In this document: piece after piece, positions 25,002 to 35,340 of the stretch
Position numbering within the stretch: position 1 is the first letter of the stretch
Layout: each line of letters begins with the position of its first letter
Assembly (NCBI GenBank): GCA_965221815.1
Contig: OZ244915.1
Location: 1-64,000 of the forward strand
Length of the DNA stretch: 64,000 nucleotides
Direction: 5' to 3'
From: JAPOXR01 sp965221815
GTDB lineage: Bacteria; Pseudomonadota; Alphaproteobacteria; Rhodobacterales; Rhodobacteraceae
Notes under the pieces: model-generated
What the model saw: the letters and a program-made list of their open reading frames with translations, nothing else
The model's database searches: none
What the model was told of the DNA's origin: nothing
Translations under genes and position numbers: made by a program

Positions 25002-28000
25002 ATGGGACGTCAAAAAAGTTACGATCCGGTGGAGGAGGCGGCACGGCGTGACCGCTTGGCACAAGAAGGATTATATAACCCGGAATTCGAGCATGACTCC
25101 TGTGGTGTCGGGCTGGTCGCATCTATTGATGGAGAGAAGTCACGCAAGATTGTCGAGACGGGAATCGAGGCGCTTAAAGCCGTCTGGCACCGGGGTGCCG
25201 TCGATGCTGATGGCAAGACAGGGGATGGCGCCGGTCTGCTGACCCAGCTTCCTGTTGACTTTTTTACTGAGCAGGTACGCCGCACGGGACATATTCCCGA
25301 TGATCGCCGCATTGCCGTCGGTATGGTGTTTTTGCCGCGCACCGATCTGACCGCCCAAGAGGGATGTCGTTCAATTGTTGAGTCTGAAATCCTGCGTATG
25401 GGTCACGGCATCCATGGCTGGCGACAAGTTCCCGTCGAGACCGCGGTGCTTGGCGAAAAAGCCGGAGCCACCCGTCCGGAAATCGAGCAGATTCTGATTT
25501 CTGACAACAAGAATCTGAGCGAAGATGAGTTCGAGCGCGAATTGTATCTGATTCGGCGACGGATTGAACGTTCTGCGGTTTCGGCACAACTCAGTGGGCT
25601 CTATCTGTGCTCTCTCTCCTGTCAAACGATCGTCTATAAGGGCATGATGCTCGCCGAGCAGGTCGCGGAGTTTTACCCAGACCTCAAGGATCCGCAGTTT
25701 ATTTCTGCATTTGCACTGTATCATCAACGTTATTCAACCAATACGTTTCCTCAATGGTGGCTCGCGCAACCTTTTCGGACCCTCGCCCATAACGGTGAAA
25801 TCAACACGCTCAAAGGCAATCTGAACTGGCTGAAGGGCCATGAAATTCGCATGGCGTCGGCGAGTTTTGGCAATCATGCCGATGATATCAAGCCGGTTGT
25901 CGCCAACGGATCATCAGATTCCGCCGCGCTGGATTCGGTTTTTGAAGTGATGGTGCGCGCCGGGCGCAATGCACCGATGGCCAAGACTGTTTTGGTTCCC
26001 GAAGCCTGGTCCAAGAAAACAGAAGAAATGCCACAGTCCTGGCGCGATATGTACAATTTTTGCAACGCGGTCATGGAGCCATGGGATGGTCCGGCAGCAT
26101 TGGTGATGACGGACGGGAGATGGGTCTGCGCGGGTATGGATCGCAATGGTTTGCGGCCAATGCGTTACACTGTCACCTCAGACCGGATGGTCATTGCGGG
26201 TTCTGAAACCGGCATGGCACCGGTCGACGAGGCCAAGATTGTGGAAAAAGGGGCCCTGGGCCCGGGTCAGATGGTTGCAGCTGACCTCCGGGAGAAGACA
26301 CTCTATCACGACCACGATCTCAAAGATATGTTGGCGGCATCACGCCCTTTTGGTGAACGGGTGGCACATATCACGCAACTCGAAGCGGTCATCGGTCATC
26401 CTGAAGAGATGGCAATATTTACCGGTGCAGAGCTGCGCCGGCGCCAGATCATGGCTGGTTTTACGCTGGAAGAGCTTGAAACCGTGCTGTCTCCCATGGT
26501 CGAGGACGGAAAAGAAGCCATTGCTTCGATGGGTGATGATACGCCACCGGCTGTTCTGTCGGCGCAATTTCGCCCGCTGAGCCATTACTTTCGGCAAAAT
26601 TTCAGCCAAGTGACCAATCCGCCGATTGACTCGTTGCGCGAGCATCGTGTGATGAGTCTGAAAACCCGTTTCGGGAATCTGCGCAACCTGCTCGAAGAAG
26701 AAGATCCGGTGGTCGCCGCAGCGATTTCTGAGACGCCCTTTCTCAGCAACGGGTCCTATGCGATGCTGATGCATCATTTTGGGAAATCTGTCATGGAAAT
26801 CGATTGCTCATTTCCGGTTGATGGCGGCCCGAACGCACTGCGGGATGCACTTGACAGAATTCGCTCCGAGGCAGAGGACGCGATCCGCTCGGGCTACCTC
26901 CATCTGGCACTGACGGATATGAATCAGAACAAGGATAACGCACCAATCCCGATGATTTTGGCGACCAGTGCAGTCAATAGCCGGCTGATTCGGCAGGGTT
27001 TGCGAACGTTTGCATCATTGAATGTGCGGTCTTCAGAATGTGTGGATCCACATTATTTTGCAGTTCTGATTGGTTGTGGTGCAACCACGGTGAACGCTTA
27101 CCTGGCACAGGACTCGATTGCCGAGAGAATCAGCAAGGGTCTGTTTGACATGAATCTGACTCGGGCGGTCACACGATATCGCACGGCGATTGATCAGGGT
27201 CTTTTGAAAATCATGTCGAAGATGGGGATTTCGGTGATTTCCTCTTATCGTGGCGGGATGAATTTTGAAGCCATCGGTCTTTCAAGAGCGATGGTCGCGG
27301 AATTTTTCCCGGGAATGCAAAGCCGTCTTTCCGGCATTGGTGTCAAGGGTCTGCAGCGCAATATTCTGGCGCGTCATGCTCAGAGTTGGGGCGGTTTGGA
27401 GGCGACATTACCCATTGGTGGATTCTATAAAGCACGGCATTCGGGTGAGATGCATGCCTGGGAAGCGCGTTCAATGCATCTGCTGCAGGCGGCCTGTGAA
27501 AAACGCAGTTTTGATTTGTGGAAAAAATACGCGACGCAAATTCATTCGCGGCCGCCCATTCAACTGCGTGATCTTCTGGAAGTCACCCCGTTGGGTGATC
27601 CGGTCGATCTGCAGGAGGTCGAGTCGATCACCGCGATCCGCAAACGTTTCGTGACACCCGGTATGTCACTCGGGGCACTCGGCCCCGAAGCCCATCGGGC
27701 ATTGAATGTCGCCATGAATCGCATTGGTGCGAAATCAGATTCAGGAGAAGGAGGTGAAGATCCGGCGCATTTCACGCCAGATCCAAATGGTGACAACCCG
27801 TCTGCGCGCATCAAACAGGTGGCCAGCGGAAGATTTGGCGTGACGGCTGAATATCTCAATAACTGCGATGAATTGGAGATCAAGATTGCGCAAGGGGCCA
27901 AGCCGGGGGAGGGCGGGCAACTCCCGGGTATGAAGGTCACGGAATTGATTGCGCGACTTCGCCATTCGACTGCCGGTGTGACACTGATTTCACCGCCCCC

Positions 28001-29534
28001 GCATCATGACATTTATTCGATCGAGGATCTGGCACAACTGATTTACGATTTGAAACAGATCAATCCCGACGCCAAGGTGACTGTCAAGCTGGTCTCGGCA
28101 AGCGGTATTGGGACGATTGCTGCCGGCGTTGCCAAGGCGAAGGCCGATGTCATTCTGATCTCAGGACATAATGGGGGCACCGGTGCATCACCGGCGACGT
28201 CCATCAAGTTCGCGGGACTTCCATGGGAAATCGGTCTGTCCGAGGTGCACCAGGTGCTCACGATGAACAATTTGCGTGATCGCGTCACCTTGCGCACAGA
28301 TGGTGGGTTGCGCACCGGGCGTGACATCGTTGTGGCGGCGCTGTTGGGAGCCGAGGAATATGGCGTTGGCACCGCAGCTCTGGTGGCGATGGGCTGCATC
28401 ATGGTGCGACAATGCCACTCGAATACCTGTCCTGTCGGAATTTGTACGCAGAATGAGGAACTGCGTAAAAAGTTCAGGGGGAACGCCGACAAAGTTGTCA
28501 ATCTGATGTCATTCTATGCTGAGGAAATACGCGAGATCCTGGCATCGATTGGTGCCAGGTCGTTGCAGGATATCATTGGCCGATCAGACCTGCTGACCCA
28601 GGTTTCACGAGGCTCCGATGTGCTTGACGATCTGGACTTGAACCCTTTGCTTGTCACCATGGATCGCGAAATCCAGATTGGCAACAGTTTGCATCGACCG
28701 CGCAACGAGGTGCCCGAAACCCTGGATGCCGAGATTTTCGCTGATGCCCAGCCATTCTTCAAGCATGGGGAGAAGATGCAGTTGACCTATACGGTTCGCA
28801 ACACGCTGCGCACGATCGGTGCCCGCACATCATCACGCATTGTCGGGCGGTTTGGGATGAATAACCAGTTGCAGAAGGATCATCTGGTCATCCGGTTGAA
28901 TGGCTCTGCCGGACAGTCACTCGGTGCATTTGCGGTCAACGGCCTCAAGATCGAGGTTGCTGGTGATGCCAATGACTATGTCGGCAAAGGGTTGTCCGGT
29001 GGGACGATCGTGTTGCGCCCTCCGCTCATCTCCCGGTTGGAAGCCTCTGCCAATGTCATCATTGGCAATACCGTACTTTATGGGGCGACGGCAGGAGCAC
29101 TCTTTGCCGCGGGGCGTGCCGGTGAGAGATTCTGTGTGCGCAATTCCGGTGCGATGGCGGTCGTTGAGGGATGTGGCGCGAATGGTTGTGAGTATATGAC
29201 CGGCGGAACAGCCGTCATTATGGGTTCAATCGGCGCCAATTTTGGGGCTGGCATGACGGGAGGCATGGCCTTTCTTTATGACCCCCATGGAGAATCTGTC
29301 GGTTTGATGAATCTCGACACATTGGCGATGGGGGATCTTGTTTCCGAATATTGGAATGGGATTTGCCAAGATCTTATTCAGACTCATGCTGATGAAACAG
29401 GGAGTGAAAAAGCGATTGGAATCCTCTCCAACTGGGACTCGGAGCGACAACATTTTGTTCAGGTTTGTCCCAAGGAGATGGTTTCACGGCTCCCCGAACC
29501 CCTTGAATGGAATGATCTCGCGCAAATCGCCTAA
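25002..29534 (+). CDS. gltB: glutamate synthase large (alpha) subunit
   Basis: A 1510-residue ferredoxin/NADPH-type glutamate synthase subunit that makes two glutamates from glutamine and 2-oxoglutarate. The class II glutaminase nucleophile is Cys34 in FEHDSCGVG, exposed after removal of a propeptide. Then come the central domain, the FMN-binding synthase domain (DSGEGGEDPAHF, SGHNGGTGASP) and 3Fe-4S cysteines in CIMVRQCHSNTCPVGICTQ. The GXGXG-repeat domain closes the chain (YVGKGLSGGTIVL, GERFCVRNSGAMAVVEGCG, MTGGTAVIMG). Length is normal for the family. With GltD and glutamine synthetase it provides the high-affinity ammonium route. Confidence 0.97.
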   Translation: MGRQKSYDPVEEAARRDRLAQEGLYNPEFEHDSCGVGLVASIDGEKSRKIVETGIEALKAVWHRGAVDADGKTGDGAGLLTQLPVDFFTEQVRRTGHIPDDRRIAVGMVFLPRTDLTAQEGCRSIVESEILRMGHGIHGWRQVPVETAVLGEKAGATRPEIEQILISDNKNLSEDEFERELYLIRRRIERSAVSAQLSGLYLCSLSCQTIVYKGMMLAEQVAEFYPDLKDPQFISAFALYHQRYSTNTFPQWWLAQPFRTLAHNGEINTLKGNLNWLKGHEIRMASASFGNHADDIKPVVANGSSDSAALDSVFEVMVRAGRNAPMAKTVLVPEAWSKKTEEMPQSWRDMYNFCNAVMEPWDGPAALVMTDGRWVCAGMDRNGLRPMRYTVTSDRMVIAGSETGMAPVDEAKIVEKGALGPGQMVAADLREKTLYHDHDLKDMLAASRPFGERVAHITQLEAVIGHPEEMAIFTGAELRRRQIMAGFTLEELETVLSPMVEDGKEAIASMGDDTPPAVLSAQFRPLSHYFRQNFSQVTNPPIDSLREHRVMSLKTRFGNLRNLLEEEDPVVAAAISETPFLSNGSYAMLMHHFGKSVMEIDCSFPVDGGPNALRDALDRIRSEAEDAIRSGYLHLALTDMNQNKDNAPIPMILATSAVNSRLIRQGLRTFASLNVRSSECVDPHYFAVLIGCGATTVNAYLAQDSIAERISKGLFDMNLTRAVTRYRTAIDQGLLKIMSKMGISVISSYRGGMNFEAIGLSRAMVAEFFPGMQSRLSGIGVKGLQRNILARHAQSWGGLEATLPIGGFYKARHSGEMHAWEARSMHLLQAACEKRSFDLWKKYATQIHSRPPIQLRDLLEVTPLGDPVDLQEVESITAIRKRFVTPGMSLGALGPEAHRALNVAMNRIGAKSDSGEGGEDPAHFTPDPNGDNPSARIKQVASGRFGVTAEYLNNCDELEIKIAQGAKPGEGGQLPGMKVTELIARLRHSTAGVTLISPPPHHDIYSIEDLAQLIYDLKQINPDAKVTVKLVSASGIGTIAAGVAKAKADVILISGHNGGTGASPATSIKFAGLPWEIGLSEVHQVLTMNNLRDRVTLRTDGGLRTGRDIVVAALLGAEEYGVGTAALVAMGCIMVRQCHSNTCPVGICTQNEELRKKFRGNADKVVNLMSFYAEEIREILASIGARSLQDIIGRSDLLTQVSRGSDVLDDLDLNPLLVTMDREIQIGNSLHRPRNEVPETLDAEIFADAQPFFKHGEKMQLTYTVRNTLRTIGARTSSRIVGRFGMNNQLQKDHLVIRLNGSAGQSLGAFAVNGLKIEVAGDANDYVGKGLSGGTIVLRPPLISRLEASANVIIGNTVLYGATAGALFAAGRAGERFCVRNSGAMAVVEGCGANGCEYMTGGTAVIMGSIGANFGAGMTGGMAFLYDPHGESVGLMNLDTLAMGDLVSEYWNGICQDLIQTHADETGSEKAIGILSNWDSERQHFVQVCPKEMVSRLPEPLEWNDLAQIA

Positions 29535-29673
29535 CCGACGTCTGATGGGCACGCCCGGATCACGGAGGAGTCTCGCAGGCGTCGGTGGATTGCGCCGCTG
29601 TCATCATCGTTCGCGGTCCCTTGCCGTGCGTGCGTGATCCGGGTCCAGATGTCGTTCCGGCATCAACGGTGAT

Positions 29674-29890
29674 CATGATTGAAACAGGTCGCGGGATCTT
29701 CTGCCGCACCGTCCGAAGACAGTACGATCCATAGCCTGCCGATGATGCCGCCGATGTCCGACGCGATCCCTGCTGATGTTTCTGAGGAAGAACCGTGTGC
29801 GGGATGTCCCATTCTGCATCGCTGATATCGTGTCTCCTTGTCTGATGTCATTGATCAGGAGGGCAGATTGGGGCGGAATGCCAATCGATA
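29674..29890 (-). pseudogene. IS5-family insertion sequence remnant (left copy)
   Basis: This stretch parallels the IS5-type fragment at 34,800-35,075. GATTGAAACAGGTCG, then GATGTTTCTGAGGAAGAACC with the following CCCATTCTGCATCG, and a GGGCGGAATGCCAATCGATAAG end all recur there in the same order and strand. No frame survives. It lies directly after the soeC stop. Together with the other copy it brackets the soe operon. The rest of the gltB-soeC gap (29535-29673) shows nothing recognisable. Confidence 0.7.
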
Positions 29891-29899
29891 AGTCCACAA

Positions 29900-30880
29900 C
29901 TAATAATAGAGCGTGACGGTATGTTGAGCTTCGGCAAAAAACAACCAGCGGGACAGGCAGACTCCAACGAGGTGGATGATGAGGGCGAGCAGAAGAATGG
30001 TGAAGTCAATGACGGACGGAAGATCTGACATTTGAACCATACCGAGGCAGGTGATTGGCAGCAGTCCCCCAAACAACAAGGCCAGCAACCTGAGACGTGA
30101 GGCATGTCGCCGACCAACAACAAAACCCATTTCGTCGAGAAGATAGTTGGATTCCGTATGCGGGGACTCGAGTAACCGGACTTTGCCGAATTTCTCCAGA
30201 CGCGTTGCAGTTTCCGGTGTCGATTCACCCATGCCGACCCGGCGCATGCGTTTCCACCAGGCCGTTTGAACAATCCATGCCAGTACAATGCCTGCCGCCG
30301 CTGCGGTTGCCAACCCGTTGATGGCGTTCAACTGTGCAACGGGGCGATAGATTTGCTGCATTTCCGCCAGCACGGCGAATCCCGCTGCCAGGACTGATGC
30401 GGCCAATAACCCACTCGCGAGTGCGAAGGACACGTATAATAGGGGCGTCAGCGCACTGGACCAGGCAGGGACCGAACGCAGTTGCCGGTAAATCATCGCG
30501 GTGGAAAAAACCGCCAGACCACAGAGAAGAAATGCAGCCATTCCAAGCATGATCACCGCTGGTGAATCAACCCTTGGCATCATGGCCAGACCGGTCAGCG
30601 AGGCCATAGCAGCGACCGACAGTATGCCTTCGCGGGAAAGCCAGGATGACTTCCATTGCGAGAATGCACGCCACGCCCGCTCGGGACGTCGCAAATGAAA
30701 GACAGAACTGACCAGACCAGAGGATGCGAGGAGAATCGCTGCCATGGCTGGCGCGAACAGGGGGTATCGTGCCAGGACAGGACTGCCATCAGGAAAACCG
30801 GTCATGCCAAGTACCGCACCGAGTCCGAAACCGGCACCGGAGAGCGTCGAAAACAGAATGATCGAGAGTGCCGGATGCAA
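29900..30880 (-). CDS. soeC: sulfite dehydrogenase membrane anchor (DmsC-like)
   Basis: A 326-residue integral membrane protein with about eight hydrophobic helices, of the DmsC/NrfD-like anchor family. It opens MHPALSIILFSTLSGAGFGLGAVLGM, then SSVFHLRRPERAWRAFSQWKSSWLSREG, the characteristic conserved block of DMSO-reductase-type anchors. It should fix the SoeAB complex to the cytoplasmic face of the inner membrane and pass electrons from sulfite to quinone. It begins 7 bp after soeB. A second cytoplasmic loop (KRMRRVGMGESTPETATRLEKFGKVRLLESPHTES) is unremarkable. Confidence 0.85.
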   Translation of the reverse strand: MHPALSIILFSTLSGAGFGLGAVLGMTGFPDGSPVLARYPLFAPAMAAILLASSGLVSSVFHLRRPERAWRAFSQWKSSWLSREGILSVAAMASLTGLAMMPRVDSPAVIMLGMAAFLLCGLAVFSTAMIYRQLRSVPAWSSALTPLLYVSFALASGLLAASVLAAGFAVLAEMQQIYRPVAQLNAINGLATAAAAGIVLAWIVQTAWWKRMRRVGMGESTPETATRLEKFGKVRLLESPHTESNYLLDEMGFVVGRRHASRLRLLALLFGGLLPITCLGMVQMSDLPSVIDFTILLLALIIHLVGVCLSRWLFFAEAQHTVTLYY

Positions 30881-30887
30881 ACGGGTC

Positions 30888-31634
30888 TCAAATTCGGTCT
30901 AGAGTGCGGTCAACCCATGCCAGAATACCGGTAGGTTCACGTTCAGCGAGGTCGGCGAGGTTCAACTCACCCGGATTCGGAAACGTATCATGATCTCGTT
31001 CCGTGGGCGGCAGGTAGCGATTGACCGGACGGGTATTTTGTTCGGGCATCAGTTCCATTCCATTGCGGCGGGCGGTGAGTTTGGACACCGTGGAATTGGG
31101 ATCGTTAAAGTCACCAAAAAACCGGGCATTTGCCGGACAGGTGCGGACACAGGCAGGCTCACGATCTTCCGGGGGGAGATTTTCATTATAGATGCGGTCA
31201 ACGCAAAGTGTGCATTTCTTCATCACGCCGGCCACCGGATCCATTTCACGGGTGCCGTACGGGCAGGCCCAGGCGCAGAGCCCGCAACCCATGCATTTCG
31301 ATTCATCGACGAGGACGATTCCATCTTCTTCCCGTTTCAGCGATGCACCGGTCGGACAGACGGTGACGCAGGGAGCATCGTCGCAATGGAGACAACTTTT
31401 CGGGAAATGCACCATCATCGCGTTTTCGCCATCGACAGTTTCATACCCGTGCACCCGGTTGAGCCAGGCACCGGACGGGCGATGCCCCCATGGATCGGTG
31501 TCGGCCAGTGGGGCACCATACCCACCTGAATTCCACGATTTGCAGTTGACGACACAGGCTTGGCAGCCGACACACACATCAAGGTCAATGACCAGCCCAA
31601 GTCGCCGCTGCGTGGATTGCGGTAGCGATGTCAT
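30888..31634 (-). CDS. soeB: sulfite dehydrogenase iron-sulfur subunit
   Basis: A 248-residue four-cluster ferredoxin-like electron-transfer protein. Four cysteine groups are seen in order: CVGCQACVVNCKSWN, CLHCDDAPCVTVCP, CMGCGLCAWACPYGTREMD and CTLCVDRI...ACVRTCPANA. This is the DmsB/PsrB/SoeB pattern with four [4Fe-4S] clusters. The ATG at 31634 overlaps the soeA stop as ATGA and is preferred to a GTG nine bases upstream. No twin-arginine or Sec signal is present, so the complex faces the cytoplasm. It connects the molybdenum subunit to the membrane anchor. Confidence 0.88.
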   Translation of the reverse strand: MTSLPQSTQRRLGLVIDLDVCVGCQACVVNCKSWNSGGYGAPLADTDPWGHRPSGAWLNRVHGYETVDGENAMMVHFPKSCLHCDDAPCVTVCPTGASLKREEDGIVLVDESKCMGCGLCAWACPYGTREMDPVAGVMKKCTLCVDRIYNENLPPEDREPACVRTCPANARFFGDFNDPNSTVSKLTARRNGMELMPEQNTRPVNRYLPPTERDHDTFPNPGELNLADLAEREPTGILAWVDRTLDRI

Positions 31635-34561
31635 TCGCACCATTCCTGACCATAACGCAATGTTGGTGGCGCTGATTCCATTCCGGGCAACGACGGGATT
31701 TCATCAAATTGAGGTGATGTCACAGCAGGGGAATCTGAATCAGCCGGTCGCAATCGTACCATCAGATCAAACCAGGCTGCCTGTCCGGTCACCGGGTCGG
31801 CATTCGCCAGTTTGCCCGATTCATTGTGCTCCGGGATGAGGTGATTGAGAATGAACCCGGTTTTTGCCTCCGGTGCGTCAGCATCAAGTTGCCAGGCCCC
31901 ACCGCGTTTACCGATGGCGTTCCAGGTCCAGACAGTCTTGTGATTGACAGCATGCATTCTTCGCACCCGCACCCGAATTTCTGAAATCCGTGATTCAACC
32001 CAGACCCAGTCTCCATCCTGCAGCCCCATCGAGTCACAAATGCAACTCGGAACATAAAGAAAATTCTCGCTATGGATTTGGCGCAACCATGGATTGTGCG
32101 ACCCCCAGGAATGATACATGGCCATCGGCCTTTGCGTGATGGCATGGAGTGGAAAATCCTTGTCGGACTCGACTGCTGGTGACGTCCATGATGGCAGTGG
32201 CGCAAAATTTTCAACAATCCTCTGACGTAATCTCTCCGGCGGCTGAATGTCGCCATGACCCTCGGCAGCGAGCTGGAAACGGCGAAGGGGTTCACACCAG
32301 AGCTGGAGGTAAAATGGCATGGGTGTGTCATAGAGTCCCATGCCGACGGCCCATTCCTGATAGGCAGTATTGACATGTTTGAAATACTGCGCCTCTTTTG
32401 GCAATGCCTCAGTCCAGAATCCACCTGCCCTGACATAATGCTGAAGTTGCGCCGGGTTGGAATCGCCGCGACCGGACTTGCTGCCATCCTGACCACGCCA
32501 TCCGGCGAGCGGACCAATGCCGGGACGGACTTCGCGCCGGGTCATGTAGTCCGCATAGTTATCCCAGATCGCGGTACCATCGGAATCGACGAATCCGGGA
32601 AGCTGCAAACGGCCCCCAAGGTCAATGAGCACATCCTGAAACGGGCGGACATCTCCCCGGCGCGCAACGACCGGATGGCGGATGGCATCGGCGATCAGAT
32701 TCGGTTCACCGATCGGTCTGTCCAACAACGAAATGCAGTCGTATCGTTCGAAGTAGCTGGTGTCGGGCAGGACCAGGTCGGCATAGGCAACGGTCTCCGA
32801 CGAAAAAGCGTCGGCAACAATTATTCGCGGGATCCGGTAGTTTCCGTCCGAATCGCGTGCGGTCATGTCACGCAGTGCGGCGGGCGTATTCATCGACGAA
32901 TTCCACGCCATATTGGCCATGAACAGGAACAGGATATCAATCGCATATGGGTCCTGAGCAGCGGCGTTGGGAATGACAGATTGCAACATGCCATGTGCGG
33001 CAAGAGGGGCTTCCCAAGAAAAGGCCTTGTCAAGCCGCATCGCTTCACCTTTCTGGTCGACCAGCAGATCTTCAGGTGACAGTGGATAACCGAGGGGCAT
33101 TCCAGTCAAAGTCTGTCCCTCCTGATCGCGCTTGCCGGGACGAGGATGCATTTCAACTGGCTTTGGATAGGGTGGTTTGAATCGCATGCCTCCCGGACAG
33201 TCAATGGCACCGAGGAGCATTTGCAGGAGATGCAGTGAACGGCAGGTCTGAAAACCGTTTGCATGGGCAGAGATCCCGCGCATGGCATGCACGGCGACGG
33301 GACGGGCAATGGATGTTGCATGTTCGTGGCCGTTCATGTCCCGCCACGGAATGGGTAATTCGAAAGACTCGTCAAAGGCCGCATGCGCAAGTTCAAGGGC
33401 GAGGCGGCGAATACGCTCTGCCGGCACGCCGGTCACTTTTTCAGCGTTTTCGGGGCTATAAGTATCGGCAAGATATTTTTCGGTCAGGACAGCAAATACC
33501 GGGCGCAACTTCGTGCCGTCGGCAAGCACCGCATCGCGGCCCAGTGCCGGTCGACATCCCGGACTGTCAAAAGCCTTGACCTGACCATCCCGTGCATCGA
33601 CGACGAGAGGTTTACTGTCTTCGCTGCGGGCAAAGAGTCCTGTCTGTTCCGCCCGATTTTGAATGATGAGCCAAGGTGCATTGGTGCGCATGCGTAACGC
33701 TTCAACATCTATCTTTTTTGTGCGCAGCAACTCACCAATGAGGGCAAGAATGAGCATTCCATCGGTTCCCGGAGTAATACCAATCCAGCTGTCCGCGATA
33801 GCTGAGTAACCGGTGCGCACCGGATTGATGGAGATAATCCGCGCGTTTCGACGACGCATTCTGGTGAGTCCGGCCTTAATCGGGTTGGAGTCGTGATCCT
33901 CGGCAACCCCGAACAACACGATGAGTCGGGCCCGGTCCCAATCCGGCTGACAGAATTCCCAGAAGGATCCACCGATTGAATAAATTCCGGCAGCAGCCAT
34001 ATTGACCGAACAAAAACCACCATGCGCGGCATAGTTGTAAGTTCCGTATTGTTGTGCCCACCAACCGGTCAGCGCTTGGCTTTGGTCTCTTCCCGTGAAG
34101 AAGGCAAGCCGGGTCGGATCACGTTGCCGGGTCTCCTGGAGCCAGTTGGTCGCCGTTTCGAGGGCTTCTGTCCATGTGATTTCTGCGAATTGTCCGGAGC
34201 CGCGTGGGCCAATCCGTTTGAGTGGAGAACGCAGACGTGCCGGCGATTCATGGTGCAGCATTCCCGCTGATCCCTTGGCGCACAGGACCCCCTTGTTAAC
34301 GGGATGGTCACGATTTCCTTCGAGGTGTCGGATTCGCCCATCACGCAGATGCACATCAACGCCGCATCTGCAGGCACACATAAAGCATGTGGTCTTCTTG
34401 ACCTCATCGCTCACTGGCGGCGACAAATCTGTGGGTTCGTAGGTTATCAAATCAGCGGGCTCGGACAGAATTGCGGACAACCAATGAGGTTGTGGATCCA
34501 TTTCATCACTTGGCCTGCGCACCAGCCCGTTCGGGACTTTGAACAACGGAATTGGCGTCAC
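31631..34561 (-). CDS. soeA: sulfite dehydrogenase molybdopterin subunit
   Basis: A 976-residue molybdopterin-guanine-dinucleotide oxidoreductase. An N-terminal [4Fe-4S] site is formed by C59-x2-C62-x3-C66-x27-C94 (CFMCACRC... and VLCAKG). The catalytic molybdopterin domain includes FFTGRDQSQALTGWWAQQYG and FCSVNMAAAGIYSIGGSFWEF, and the C-terminal dinucleotide-binding domain includes FPLHAITQRPMAMYHSWGSHNPWLR. No Tat signal precedes the cluster, which separates cytoplasmic SoeA sulfite dehydrogenases from periplasmic DMSO or polysulfide reductases. GTG 34561 is taken; ATG 34501 (MDPQPHWL) is an alternative. The upstream DNA is an IS fragment, so the native promoter may be lost or replaced. 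DmsA-like function is the main alternative. Confidence 0.83.
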   Translation of the reverse strand: MTPIPLFKVPNGLVRRPSDEMDPQPHWLSAILSEPADLITYEPTDLSPPVSDEVKKTTCFMCACRCGVDVHLRDGRIRHLEGNRDHPVNKGVLCAKGSAGMLHHESPARLRSPLKRIGPRGSGQFAEITWTEALETATNWLQETRQRDPTRLAFFTGRDQSQALTGWWAQQYGTYNYAAHGGFCSVNMAAAGIYSIGGSFWEFCQPDWDRARLIVLFGVAEDHDSNPIKAGLTRMRRRNARIISINPVRTGYSAIADSWIGITPGTDGMLILALIGELLRTKKIDVEALRMRTNAPWLIIQNRAEQTGLFARSEDSKPLVVDARDGQVKAFDSPGCRPALGRDAVLADGTKLRPVFAVLTEKYLADTYSPENAEKVTGVPAERIRRLALELAHAAFDESFELPIPWRDMNGHEHATSIARPVAVHAMRGISAHANGFQTCRSLHLLQMLLGAIDCPGGMRFKPPYPKPVEMHPRPGKRDQEGQTLTGMPLGYPLSPEDLLVDQKGEAMRLDKAFSWEAPLAAHGMLQSVIPNAAAQDPYAIDILFLFMANMAWNSSMNTPAALRDMTARDSDGNYRIPRIIVADAFSSETVAYADLVLPDTSYFERYDCISLLDRPIGEPNLIADAIRHPVVARRGDVRPFQDVLIDLGGRLQLPGFVDSDGTAIWDNYADYMTRREVRPGIGPLAGWRGQDGSKSGRGDSNPAQLQHYVRAGGFWTEALPKEAQYFKHVNTAYQEWAVGMGLYDTPMPFYLQLWCEPLRRFQLAAEGHGDIQPPERLRQRIVENFAPLPSWTSPAVESDKDFPLHAITQRPMAMYHSWGSHNPWLRQIHSENFLYVPSCICDSMGLQDGDWVWVESRISEIRVRVRRMHAVNHKTVWTWNAIGKRGGAWQLDADAPEAKTGFILNHLIPEHNESGKLANADPVTGQAAWFDLMVRLRPADSDSPAVTSPQFDEIPSLPGMESAPPTLRYGQEWCE

Positions 34562-34659
34562 AGGCCTGTGCGCAATCAGACACCTGACCCAGGCGGGGTC
34601 GGGTCTGCGCTGTCACTATGGCTGTGCCGTGTCGGGTCAGATGGACTTTCATCGTCCGC

Positions 34660-35075
34660 TCGCCGCAGGTTTGTGCACCCGCACGGTGGACGAATCCAGC
34701 ATGCGCAGGCGAACCGGCCCGGCCGCGCCACCGTCATCACCATTCGCAGGTTCCTGCAGCGCCTCCATGATCTGTGCCCAGGTGCCGTTCTGGCTCCAAC
34801 GATTGTAGCGATTGAAACAGGTCGAATAGGGACCATAGCACTTCGGCAGATTGCGCCAGGGAATGCCCGTGCGCAGCACGAAGAAAATACCATCCATCAC
34901 CCGCCGGTCATGCACCCGGCGTGGCCCCTGATGTTTCTGAGGAAGAACCGTGCGCAGAATGTCCCATTCTGCATCGTTCATATCATATTGTTGTCCACGC
35001 ATATCCTGTCTGCCTGGCCCCATATTTTTCAGCGTGGCAGACTGGGGGCGGAATGTCAATTTATAAGTACACAGC
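34660..35075 (-). pseudogene. IS5-family transposase, truncated (right copy)
   Basis: The minus-strand frame from about 35005 reads MRGQQYDMNDAEWDILRTVLPQ, then VMDGIFFVLRTGIPWRNLP, then FNRYNRWSQNGTWAQIMEAL and MLDSSTVRVHKPAA. That is the N-terminal half (orfA-like) of an IS5/IS427-group DDE transposase up to its first catalytic aspartate. The second half with the other catalytic residues is missing, so the element is dead. The IS end is near 35040-35075 (GGGCGGAATGTCAATTTATAAG). It directly abuts the soeA 5' end. Confidence 0.8.
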
Positions 35076-35077
35076 CG

Positions 35078-35340
35078 GAGTCGCTCAGATTTGAGGCGCA
35101 CTTTTAGGTGGTCTGACTATCGGGACCCGCGTGTGTTGATTTGCATGGGTCTGGGTCGAGATCAATGTCCAGTGAAGCCCGCGGGAACAGGAACACGGAG
35201 AAGCCGGTGTCACGGTGATGGTTGGGTTGTGGCCATGCGGCCGTCAGGAGGCACAGGCCGCGGGCATGTCAGAACACAGAGCTACAGTTTCAGCATCCAG
35301 AAGTGACCGCGTATCTGCGGAGTCTGGAAGATGATCAAAA
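35078..35340 (+). pseudogene. degraded left end of an ISKra4-type element
   Basis: This stretch parallels the left end of the intact element at 35891. It has GGCTCAGATTTG-like terminal sequence near 35080, a GGAACACGGAGA-like leader and TCAGGAGGCACAGG. It then has a frame ending HPEVTAYLRSL, matching HPEVVAYLRSL in the intact transposase. The frame then runs into unrelated resolvase-like sequence. It is an older, diverged relative. Confidence 0.65.
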
